Shown here: positions 1 through 5,493 of the stretch, one piece after another
Numbering within the stretch: the stretch's first letter is position 1
Layout of the letters: each line of letters opens with the position of its first letter
Assembly (NCBI GenBank): GCA_003454605.1
Contig: DMKD01000141.1
Location: 1-10,550, forward strand
Direction of reading: 5' to 3'
Origin: Spirochaeta sp.
Lineage (GTDB): Bacteria > Spirochaetota > Spirochaetia > UBA9216
Length of the DNA: 10,550 nt
Notes under the pieces: model-generated
The model's database searches: none
Seen by the model: the letters and a program-made list of their open reading frames with translations, nothing else
What the model was told of the DNA's origin: nothing
Position numbers and translations under genes: made by a program

Positions 1-1208
1 CATCCGCCGCCGCATGCCAGTCTCATTTCGCAGCTCCTGCATTCAGGTATTGAAGTGACATCCCTATCCTGCCAGGCTGCTACAGCATCTTCTTTCAGCG
101 TAACCTCTGGGAAGAATGTTCCGAGACTTTCTCCCGGTTTTCCAACAGTGGCGGTGCATGAAAAGATGTGGCCGCTGTAGTCAAAGGCCCATTCTGTTTT
201 ACAGCCGGGACATGAATCGAACAGCGGATCCGGCATTTCACCGTTATCGAACAGAAATCGGGAGATTGAATATGCAGGTCTGTGAAAATCCATTACAACC
301 GGATTTTCTTTAATCAGGCTGTAAAGATCCTCGTACATGGAAAGCCTGTCATAGAGCCTGTTTGCATTATCCTGACAGTAGTGAAGCTCGTAATTTCGTC
401 CCAGCTGTGTTTTGAACAGAGGGTTGTCGGTCCATCCCTTTTCGACTGCAAACGCCGCAAGTTCGGGCAGTGCGGGCATGTTTTCTCTATCCATAACCGC
501 GCGAAGGTTGACCGGAAGACCTGCAGAAAGGGCAGCGTCTATTCCGGCGACTACTTCCCTGAAGGTACCGGTGCCGCTGTGAAGCGGTCTGCGCTTATCA
601 TGTATGTCTGCAGGTCCGTCAAGGGTAATCTGAATCTCGCGTATAGATGCTGTTTTCAGCAGTGGAATATAGCTATCGAGTGAATATGCATTTGTAACAA
701 AGGCAAGTGAGAGATTTCTCCGGTTTGCCTCTTCCACAATCAGTTTGATCTTCTTACGGGTGTTCTCATCAGGCAGCAGCGGTTCGCCTCCGAAAACGGT
801 TATATATTTACGGCGGCCTGCGAATTCAGTATCCACATATTCAAAAAATGCTTTAATTACCGGTGCGTAATCGGTCGGTTTCTCGTTTTCGTAACCTTCC
901 TGATAACAGTAGGTGCAGTTGAAATTACATGCGTAGGTTGGAACGTAAAAGATCTGTAATTCATCATCATCACGGCTGTCTAGAAAATCGAGATATTCAG
1001 TTTTAAACAGCTTTTCTTCATTCTCGGGAACTGTAAGATAGCCTTTCTCAATCAATTCCTCCTGATTCGGGAAATCACCTTTCAGCAGGGACTTTGCAGT
1101 GTTTGAATCTAGAATATCTGCATTTTTACTTAGAGGATTAATAATGAAGTAATCATCCGAGTCTTTAATCTGCGAAATAATATTATGCTTTGACAGTTTA
1201 TAATTCAT
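1..1208 (-). CDS. Radical SAM/SPASM peptide maturase (partial, C-terminus beyond left edge)
   Basis: Reads open from an ATG at 1208 to the left edge (about 402 residues; family members are usually somewhat longer). It is preceded by an AGAGGAA ribosome binding site. Residues 94-101 are CNFNCTYC, the CxxxCxxC loop that holds the SAM-cleaving 4Fe-4S cluster, and GGEP at 140-143 is the usual SAM-binding motif. The C-terminal part has the cysteine series of a SPASM domain: C333, C336, C351, then C390, C393 and C399, followed by GGG at the edge. SPASM proteins carry auxiliary iron-sulfur clusters and typically install thioether or carbon-carbon crosslinks in small ribosomal peptides. The residues before 90 could be the RRE-like peptide-binding region common in such enzymes, but I cannot show this. 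The gene lies just after a 31-residue Cys-containing ORF and a terminator-like hairpin, so that peptide is the obvious substrate. The missing end prevents a check of the last cluster ligands. Confidence 0.93.
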   Translation of the reverse strand, partial: MNYKLSKHNIISQIKDSDDYFIINPLSKNADILDSNTAKSLLKGDFPNQEELIEKGYLTVPENEEKLFKTEYLDFLDSRDDDELQIFYVPTYACNFNCTYCYQEGYENEKPTDYAPVIKAFFEYVDTEFAGRRKYITVFGGEPLLPDENTRKKIKLIVEEANRRNLSLAFVTNAYSLDSYIPLLKTASIREIQITLDGPADIHDKRRPLHSGTGTFREVVAGIDAALSAGLPVNLRAVMDRENMPALPELAAFAVEKGWTDNPLFKTQLGRNYELHYCQDNANRLYDRLSMYEDLYSLIKENPVVMDFHRPAYSISRFLFDNGEMPDPLFDSCPGCKTEWAFDYSGHIFSCTATVGKPGESLGTFFPEVTLKEDAVAAWQDRDVTSIPECRSCEMRLACGGG

Positions 1209-1230
1209 CAATTCCTCTCTATCTCTGAGT

Positions 1231-1263
1231 AAAAAAACCGGGCCGAAGGGTTCTCCGACCCGG
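1231..1263 (-). terminator. Intrinsic terminator/attenuator between precursor peptide and maturase
   Basis: On the minus strand the bases of 1263-1238 form an 11-bp stem (CCGGGTCGGAG paired with CTTCGGCCCGG, two G-T wobbles) closed by the tetraloop AACC. A run of seven T follows (1237-1231). This is a textbook rho-independent terminator. It lies after the small peptide gene and only about 20 bases before the maturase start. Partial readthrough would give much peptide mRNA and little maturase mRNA, a common arrangement in peptide-maturation loci. The regulatory reading is inferred; the hairpin is seen. Confidence 0.85.
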
Positions 1264-1271
1264 AGTCGTTT

Positions 1272-1367
1272 TTAGTCGTGACAGCCTGCCACGACTTTGG
1301 AGAGCTTGGCGCAGCACTGGGCTACAGCCTTGTTGCCTTCCGGTTTTTTTTTGATCAGTGATTTCAT
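1272..1367 (-). CDS. Putative radical-SAM-modified Cys-containing peptide precursor (31 aa)
   Basis: An ATG at 1367 has a perfect AGGAGG ribosome binding site four bases upstream (1377-1372) and opens a 31-codon frame ending in TAA. The N-terminal half is basic (MKSLIKKKPEGNK) and the C-terminal half is AVAQCCAKLSKVVAGCHD, with cysteines at 18, 19 and 29. It resembles a RiPP precursor: short leader, Cys-bearing core, placed directly before a SPASM radical SAM enzyme and after a methyltransferase on the same strand. A thioether-forming (ranthipeptide or sactipeptide type) modification is the natural guess, with residues 20-28 between the cysteines as acceptors. I do not recognise the family. 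A run of nine A in the message (codons 6-8, Lys-Lys-Lys) could permit slippage. A hairpin covers its last codons and stop. Confidence 0.8.
   Translation of the reverse strand: MKSLIKKKPEGNKAVAQCCAKLSKVVAGCHD
1274..1296 (-). other. Hairpin over the 3' end of the peptide gene
   Basis: The last seven codons and first stop base form an inverted repeat on the minus strand: AGTCGTG pairs with CACGACT, extended inward by G-T, C-G and A-T to a 10-bp stem with a GGC loop. It lies about ten bases before the terminator hairpin, giving two stem-loops in tandem. It may protect the message from 3' exonucleases or slow translation at the core. No UGA codon is involved, so it is not a selenocysteine signal. 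Confidence 0.55.
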
Positions 1368-1382
1368 GAAACCTCCTGTATA

Positions 1383-1406
1383 ATTCTTGCCTTTGAATGC
1401 AAGAAT
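1383..1406 (-). other. Stem-loop in the methyltransferase-peptide gap
   Basis: Between the methyltransferase stop (1410) and the peptide's ribosome binding site there is an 8-bp perfect stem, ATTCTTGC with GCAAGAAT, and an 8-base loop. No T-run follows, so it is not a terminator. It would sit at the 5' side of the peptide message and could be a processing or stabilising structure that raises peptide output. This role is inferred. Confidence 0.5.
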
Positions 1407-1409
1407 AAA

Positions 1410-2066
1410 TTATTTACAACAGCAACGCTCAGCTTTATAGCCAAGTATTGTCCAGCTGCTAACCTCTATTTGTCCTTTGGGATAAGGATCACTTTCTTCG
1501 AGTATCTCAACGCTTGTAAAACCCGCGGTTTCAAGCTGCTTCAGGTATTCTTCCCGGGTTACTGAACCGGCCCAGCATTCAGCAACGGCTTCAGGATCGG
1601 TTTTATACTCTTCAGGTACCGGTGCACTTGAATATATGTCGCTCACAACAAATCTTCCGCCGGCTTTCAGAATTCTGTGGACCTCGTTCCAGACGTTCTG
1701 TTTGTTTTCAGCATGATTGATTACACAGTTGGATATAACGAGATCAACGATATTATCTTCAATCGGCATGTCTTCAAGATCAGTTTTAATAAATTTAATG
1801 TTTTCGACTCCGAGGCGCGATGCTGTTTTTTCAGCTGTTTTAAGCATTCCGTCTGATAAATCCAGTCCGTAAACCATTCCATTGTCTCCGACAGTCTCAG
1901 CCATTCGAATGGCATCAGTACCGCGGCCGCTGCCTAAGTCTACACAGGTTTCACCCTCTGCAGCCTTTGCGTGGTTTACAGCTCCGCCGCATGACAGACA
2001 GCAGCTTGTTTCTGCAAGTTCAGTATAACGGATGTTTATTGCGCTTTCAGTTTTAATTTCCGGCAT
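1410..2066 (-). CDS. ArsM-like class I SAM-dependent methyltransferase
   Basis: A 218-residue Rossmann-fold methyltransferase. Motif I is DLGSGRG (43-49), an acidic ribose-binding residue is in GLDLSDG (67-73), and post-motif ISNCVINH (111-118), RILKAGGRFVVSDI (131-144) and AECWAGSVTREEY (162-174) are the signatures of the arsenite methyltransferase family. C114 and C164 fall at the two Cys positions that ArsM enzymes use to bind As(III). It is shorter than typical ArsM and is notable for extra cysteine clusters: CCLSC at 22-26 and CCCK at the extreme C-terminus. The ATG at 2066 is preferred because AAAGGA lies upstream; a start at 2135 would lie inside the structured repeat and has no such site. 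Its position directly before a Cys-containing peptide and a radical SAM maturase leaves open whether the substrate is a metalloid, a peptide thiol or something else. Confidence 0.85.
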   Translation of the reverse strand: MPEIKTESAINIRYTELAETSCCLSCGGAVNHAKAAEGETCVDLGSGRGTDAIRMAETVGDNGMVYGLDLSDGMLKTAEKTASRLGVENIKFIKTDLEDMPIEDNIVDLVISNCVINHAENKQNVWNEVHRILKAGGRFVVSDIYSSAPVPEEYKTDPEAVAECWAGSVTREEYLKQLETAGFTSVEILEESDPYPKGQIEVSSWTILGYKAERCCCK

Positions 2067-2092
2067 TTTATTTCCTTTCCCTATTAATAATG

Positions 2093-2190
2093 CCCGCATG
2101 GATGCGGGGTTTATGAGGCTGAAGTTTGAAAGCAAAGCTTTTCAAACTTCATGATGGTAACAATATACGGATGTATTGTTATCATCCCTC
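2093..2190 (-). repeat. Structured intergenic element, copy E1
   Basis: It starts at the marR stop and ends before the methyltransferase ribosome binding site. On the minus strand it has three hairpins. A (2186-2153) has an imperfect 13-bp arm around CATCC. B (2150-2121) has an 11-bp perfect stem, GAAGTTTGAAA with TTTCAAACTTC. A short spacer containing CCTCATA follows, and then C (2108-2093) with the 7-bp stem CCCGCAT/ATGCGGG. The same order, spacing and several conserved blocks (AGAGG at the start, ATGAAGTTTGA, CCTCATA, TCCATG) recur at 7233-7330. No terminator T-run is present. Confidence 0.75.
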
Positions 2191-2586
2191 TTACATTTTT
2201 TTCAATAGAATATTGAGACCCTGTTTTACAGTATCTCTCTCATCTTCCGATAGTCCGTCGAGCAAGTCCAGCTCGCATAGTTTTTTTTCTTTTTCTATGC
2301 CCCTTACACAGTCTTTGCCCTTTTTTGTTAGGCTTAATTTTACAAGTCTGCGATCGGACTGGTCGTGTTTCATGTCGATAAAGCCCTTATCGTGTAGGGC
2401 GGATATTACGCGGCTGCTGCGTGAAGGAGACAATCCGGCAAGAGTCGACAGATGCTTAGATGTGATATTATCTTCATTTGCTATAGCTGAAAGAAAGGTA
2501 ATCTCTTTTTCCTTCAAACTAAGCGATAGACCAATCTCACTGTTGAATTTGCATTTCTGTTTCAATTCCAGGATTAATTCAATCAC
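2191..2586 (-). CDS. MarR-family transcriptional regulator
   Basis: A 131-residue winged-helix protein from a GTG start at 2586. The recognition region ITSKHLSTLAGLSPSRSSRVISALHDKGF is followed by the wing signature DQSDRRLVKLSLTKKG, both typical of the MarR/SlyA family. Long flanking helices would form the dimer interface. The GTG is chosen because GGAG (2596-2593) lies six bases before it; the longer frame from an ATG at 2628 has no ribosome binding site and would begin between two operator-like palindromes. It heads the unit with the methyltransferase, peptide and maturase, so it probably represses itself and these genes until a ligand is sensed. One cysteine (C12) is present; nothing shows whether it senses oxidants or metalloids. 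The gene is AT-rich compared with srkA beside it, which might mean separate origin. Confidence 0.88.
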   Translation of the reverse strand: MIELILELKQKCKFNSEIGLSLSLKEKEITFLSAIANEDNITSKHLSTLAGLSPSRSSRVISALHDKGFIDMKHDQSDRRLVKLSLTKKGKDCVRGIEKEKKLCELDLLDGLSEDERDTVKQGLNILLKKM

Positions 2587-2600
2587 ATAACGCTCCAAAA

Positions 2601-2617
2601 TTGTTGCGCAAAACAAC
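2601..2617. promoter_or_regulatory. Second operator-like inverted repeat upstream of marR
   Basis: The bases TTGTTGCGCAAAACAAC contain an imperfect inverted repeat (GTTG...CAAC and TTGTT...AACAA). It lies between the better 17-bp palindrome and the marR start. It shares the GTTGC core with that site and may be a weaker MarR half-pair. This is a sequence resemblance only. Confidence 0.35.
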
Positions 2618-2633
2618 CATTGCCGCATGCAAT

Positions 2634-2650
2634 AGTTGCGTTTGGCAACT
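2634..2650. promoter_or_regulatory. Predicted MarR operator
   Basis: AGTTGCGTTTGGCAACT is a 6+5+6 perfect inverted repeat. MarR-family regulators often bind short palindromes with TTGC/GCAA cores of about this length. It begins at the expected transcription start of the promoter just upstream, where a bound dimer would block initiation. Autoregulation is inferred from this position. Confidence 0.65.
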
Positions 2651-2657
2651 GAATAAA

Positions 2658-2686
2658 AATATATAACATAAAACCTATATAGTCAA
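2658..2686 (-). promoter_or_regulatory. Sigma-70-type promoter of the marR-methyltransferase-peptide-maturase unit
   Basis: On the minus strand TTGACT (2686-2681) and TATATT (2663-2658) are separated by exactly 17 bases. Both are one mismatch from consensus. The expected start of transcription is near 2651, at the edge of the palindromic operator. It points toward marR, about 65 bases before its start codon. Confidence 0.75.
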
Positions 2687-2798
2687 GTGAGTTTCTGATT
2701 AATTTTGAGTGTTTTTATAAGCTTTATTTATTATGATTTATATAAAGGGACCCTTGCCCCCGCTTGAAAGTTAATCTGCTTATGATTATCATCTGCTG
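2687..2798. other. Intergenic stretch upstream of the kinase
   Basis: This is the rest of the divergent control region between marR and the kinase. It is very AT-rich up to about 2745 and then contains GGGACCCTTGCCCCC. For the plus strand I see only weak promoter candidates, such as TTGAGT at 2705 or TATGAT at 2732, with no good spacing. A five-codon frame, ATG at 2782 to TGA at 2797, overlaps the kinase start as TGATG; there is no evidence that it is used. Confidence 0.4.
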
Positions 2799-3848
2799 AT
2801 GGATAACTCTCTCGCCGATTTTGATGAGCTGACCCCTGATCTAGTGATCGAGGCCGTCGAAGCTGTTCTCGATACCGAATTAACAAACTACACCCAGCCT
2901 ATGCCGAGTTACATCAACCGTGTATATGAACTCAAGTCGGAAAGTAATGACTTCTATATTGCAAAATTCTACAGGCCTGGCCGTTGGTCGCATAACGCTC
3001 TTCTTGAAGAGCATGGCTTCATGCTCGACTGTGCTGCAGCCGATATACCTCTGGCAGCGCCGCTGCCTCTGACGGGGCTCGTTACTGAGGATGAAGACAC
3101 CGGCACAGCCCAACCTGCGCCTACTCTCGGCAGGATAGAGGGCTTTCCCTTCGCGGTGTTTCAGCGTAAGGGAGGACGGCTCTGGGAAGCTGAGGATCTC
3201 GACTCCTGGCTGAGGATCGGCAGACTGCTGGGAAGGATGCACAATGCGGGGGCCCTTCGCGCTGCCCGGCACAGACCGGTGCTTTCGGCAGAAAAAAGCT
3301 TTGCCGAAGATCTTGATACCCTGGCCGGCTCCGACTGGATACACCCTGATATAAAGGACGAGGTCGATGCAGTGCTTGAAAAGCTGCAGGTGCTTGTGGG
3401 GGCAATGTTTTCTGATTACGGCGAAAGCACCGACGGCTACATTCGCGTCCACGGTGATTTTCACAGCGGGAATATCCTCGAGAGGCCGGGAGAGGGTCTC
3501 ATGCTGATGGACTTTGACGATATGGCAATGTCGCTGCCGGTTCAGGACCTCTGGCTACTGCTGCCCGATCATGCACCTGAATCAGGAAAGGAATTGACTG
3601 CTATCCTTGAAGGCTACCGTGAGTTTCGCGGATTCAACACAGAAACACTTATGCTGATTGAGCCTCTGCGGGCCATGCGGATAGTTTACTTTTTATGCTG
3701 GTGCGGCAGGCAAAAGAATGATTTTAGGTTTCAGCACAGCTTCCCCGATTGGGGAAGCAAGGCCTTCTGGATGAAAGAGGTTCAGGATCTTGAGAACCAG
3801 CACGATCAGATAAAACGTGCAATAGAAGAGCAGAGGATCCTGTTCTGA
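2799..3848 (+). CDS. srkA: SrkA/YihE-type stress response protein kinase
   Basis: A 349-residue aminoglycoside-phosphotransferase-fold kinase. E. coli SrkA is about 328 residues, and the start LADFDELTPDLVIEAVEAV followed by YINRVYELK matches that family's opening. The ATP-binding lysine is probably in FYIAKFYRPGRW, the catalytic loop is HGDFHSGNIL (H218-L227; D220 and N225 key), and the metal-binding DFDD is at 238-241. SrkA kinases phosphorylate Ser/Thr in the cytoplasm and protect cells from envelope or oxidative stress death, although substrates are poorly defined. The ATG at 2799 lacks a clear ribosome binding site but fits the family's N-terminus. The gene is GC-richer than both neighbours. 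It runs alone and converges on the NYN gene with no bases between their stops. Confidence 0.85.
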   Translation: MDNSLADFDELTPDLVIEAVEAVLDTELTNYTQPMPSYINRVYELKSESNDFYIAKFYRPGRWSHNALLEEHGFMLDCAAADIPLAAPLPLTGLVTEDEDTGTAQPAPTLGRIEGFPFAVFQRKGGRLWEAEDLDSWLRIGRLLGRMHNAGALRAARHRPVLSAEKSFAEDLDTLAGSDWIHPDIKDEVDAVLEKLQVLVGAMFSDYGESTDGYIRVHGDFHSGNILERPGEGLMLMDFDDMAMSLPVQDLWLLLPDHAPESGKELTAILEGYREFRGFNTETLMLIEPLRAMRIVYFLCWCGRQKNDFRFQHSFPDWGSKAFWMKEVQDLENQHDQIKRAIEEQRILF

Positions 3849-4868
3849 TTATTTCGCAAAGTACTCGTTTCCATCGTCAGTCATCTCGACGAACCAGTAT
3901 TTTCCCTTGTTTGAACTTCGAACGAGTCCCCTTTTCTCAGCGTCCTTAACCAGACGCTTCATCTGAGAGTATTTCGAATGTTTAATATCGTAGTTCTGTT
4001 CAAGCATCCGGTTATTTACCGATGAAAAGGGAACCTGCGGTTTTCCAGACTTAACAGCACAGTCCCGAATTGCCTCAAGCATGCTGTACATTATGTTCGG
4101 CAGACGCACGGGGGTGGGGCCTGTGTCCTTCTGTTCAGATTCGGGCAGGCGAATAATCTGATCTTTTTCGGTGTGATCAAGAACAATGACAGCCTCACGT
4201 TCGGCGTGCATTATAAATTTTTTCCAGCTGCGGAATCCAAGATCATTTTCGTTGAATGTATCATTCAGCAGTTTCATTCGTACTTTGACAGCACCGAGGG
4301 TCGTAACCTTCTTTCTGCGGTTCATAACTACAATAGCTTCTTTCAGCAGATTCATTGACTCGGGCAGGGTAATTTCTTCGCCGGCGGTCTTCTGATCACC
4401 TGTGTCTTCATCCTCTGTGTCGGGTATCAGATCACGGAAGTCTTTATAGTCGTCGGCAAGCAGCAGCAGATCTTCACTCGCGGACTGCGAATCACAGATA
4501 ATAATTGTTTCTATCCCGTGTTTGCGGAGGCTCTGCAGCAGGGGCCTGAAATCGGCATCGCCCGTAACCAGTATTATTTTTCTTATGTGCGGATACTGAT
4601 AAATCAGCTCCACTGCATGAGTGCTCAGGGCCATGTCAGCCGAGTTCTTCTGCTTCTTATTGTACGGAACATGTACCATTTCAAACGAATTCTCGGCAAG
4701 AGCCTCGGATGTCTTTCGGATTGAGCCTCGCGCCCAGTCTCCATAGGCTGTTGCAACTGAAACCTTGCCGAGTTCACTTGCATATTCAATAAGCCCGTTC
4801 ACGAAAAGTGAATCTGAACGGGGTGTAACATTCTCTATATCCCAAAGGATTGCGATTGATTCTTTCAT
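3849..4868 (-). CDS. NYN (PIN-like) domain protein with LOTUS/OST-HTH domain
   Basis: A 339-residue cytoplasmic protein. Residues 1-148 form a NYN/LabA-like nuclease domain: WDIENV (D10, N13), NSADMAL (D78) and VTGDADF (D104, D106) supply the acidic metal-binding residues of the PIN-like fold. An acidic linker (150-166) leads to a LOTUS/OST-HTH domain at about 170-243, with the pattern ending in LGFRSWKKFI and a hydrophobic strand. A further winged-helix-like module (about 255-335) contains SKYSQMKRLVKDAEKRGLV and KGKYWFV. The combination suggests RNA binding and cleavage, perhaps RNA turnover or a defence-like role; the actual target is unknown. AAAGG lies seven bases before the ATG. Its promoter must lie in the AT-rich region shared with the transhydrogenase operon. 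No terminator separates it from the convergent kinase. Confidence 0.88.
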   Translation of the reverse strand: MKESIAILWDIENVTPRSDSLFVNGLIEYASELGKVSVATAYGDWARGSIRKTSEALAENSFEMVHVPYNKKQKNSADMALSTHAVELIYQYPHIRKIILVTGDADFRPLLQSLRKHGIETIIICDSQSASEDLLLLADDYKDFRDLIPDTEDEDTGDQKTAGEEITLPESMNLLKEAIVVMNRRKKVTTLGAVKVRMKLLNDTFNENDLGFRSWKKFIMHAEREAVIVLDHTEKDQIIRLPESEQKDTGPTPVRLPNIMYSMLEAIRDCAVKSGKPQVPFSSVNNRMLEQNYDIKHSKYSQMKRLVKDAEKRGLVRSSNKGKYWFVEMTDDGNEYFAK

Positions 4869-5010
4869 ATTATACCTTTTCTATTATGCCTCATCTATTA
4901 TATATATATTTTTTATATTATTATAGAATAAATTAAATATTTTTTATAGTATATAGTGCTGTAGTGTTGTAGTATTGTACTACAAGGAGACCCAATACCA
5001 AGGAGATAAT
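4869..5010. promoter_or_regulatory. AT-rich divergent control region of the NYN gene and the transhydrogenase operon
   Basis: Bases 4869-4957 are almost pure A/T with several TATAAT- and TATAGT-like hexamers on both strands (for example TATAGT at 4945 and 4952 on plus), but I find no convincing -35 partner. On the plus side three 8-base near-repeats follow (TGTAGTGT, TGTAGTAT, TGTACTAC; 4960-4983). The ribosome binding site AGGAGA of the first transhydrogenase gene ends at 5006. Confidence 0.5.
4967..4985. promoter_or_regulatory. Perfect 19-bp palindrome upstream of the transhydrogenase operon
   Basis: TTGTAGTATTGTACTACAA has 8-base arms around TTG and begins 44 bases before the first start codon, downstream of the best -10 candidates. 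This is where a repressor would sit. The ends TTGT...ACAA recall the redox repressor Rex, but Rex sites are normally 18 bp with TTGTGAA arms, so the regulator is unknown. Confidence 0.5.
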
Positions 5011-5493
5011 ATGTCTTGTGCTGATTGCAGTAATGCTGCAAAAGAAGCTCGGGAAGTCGTCGCAGCGGTAGGCTCAGAACCGGAGAAGGTTATCCCGCTG
5101 CTTCAGGAGATCCAGAAGCGACACGGATATCTTTCCCAAGAGCTTATCGAAACAGTTGCGGAGGAGATCAACCTTCCCGTTTCACGACTTTACGGAGTTG
5201 CAACTTTTTATTCACAGTTTAGATTTCATCCAATAGGCAAACACCTCATCAAAGTTTGTAAAGGTACAGCCTGTCATGTTGCCGGAGCTGAAAAGGTATA
5301 TTCAATTATATCAGAGGATCTTGGCGTGGTAGAGGGCGAAACAACCGAAGACGGCTTGTTCACTCTTGAGTCTGTAGCCTGTCTCGGCTGCTGCTCCCTC
5401 GCTCCTGTAGTAATGATAGATGATAATATTTACGGTAAATTGAGCCCTGCCAAGATGGGCAAGATCCTTAAGGAATATGCAGATGGGAAATAA
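5011..5493 (+). CDS. stnA: NuoE-like [2Fe-2S] subunit of a StnABC/HydABC-type complex
   Basis: A 160-residue thioredoxin-fold protein of the NuoE/HydC family. The ligands of one 2Fe-2S cluster are C83 and C88 (CKGTAC) and C124 and C128 (CLGCC), with the family helix QKRHGYLSQELIETVAEEINLP ahead of them. Together with the NuoF-like partner it forms the NAD(H)-oxidising or -reducing arm of soluble bifurcating enzymes. The ATG at 5011 has AGGAGA five bases upstream; a TTG at 4975 would add 12 unsupported residues. The extra N-terminal CADC at 3-6 is not a usual ligand site. The next gene overlaps its end. The name rests on the third gene of the operon, since this subunit alone could equally be hydC or nuoE. 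Confidence 0.88.
   Translation: MSCADCSNAAKEAREVVAAVGSEPEKVIPLLQEIQKRHGYLSQELIETVAEEINLPVSRLYGVATFYSQFRFHPIGKHLIKVCKGTACHVAGAEKVYSIISEDLGVVEGETTEDGLFTLESVACLGCCSLAPVVMIDDNIYGKLSPAKMGKILKEYADGK

Noticed and set aside
282..683. Plus-strand frame opposite the radical SAM gene
   Set aside because: The minus frame encodes continuous radical SAM/SPASM motifs over the same bases; the plus frame is coincidental.
1272..1296. Selenocysteine (SECIS-like) signal at the peptide's 3' hairpin
   Set aside because: The codon at the stop is TAA, not TGA, and the hairpin overlaps rather than follows it.
2067..2135. In-frame N-terminal extension of the methyltransferase
   Set aside because: It is made by reading through repeat E1 and has no ribosome binding site; the ATG at 2066 has one.
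2782..2799. Five-codon leader peptide overlapping the kinase start
   Set aside because: It is too short to assess, has no ribosome binding site and no associated attenuator hairpin.
2880..3464. 194-codon open frame antisense to the kinase
   Set aside because: It is a shadow of a GC-rich coding frame; the plus frame has all kinase motifs and the antisense product has no recognisable domain.
4975..5010. TTG-started extension of the NuoE-like subunit
   Set aside because: It starts inside the 19-bp palindrome and adds residues with no family match; ATG 5011 follows AGGAGA at proper spacing.
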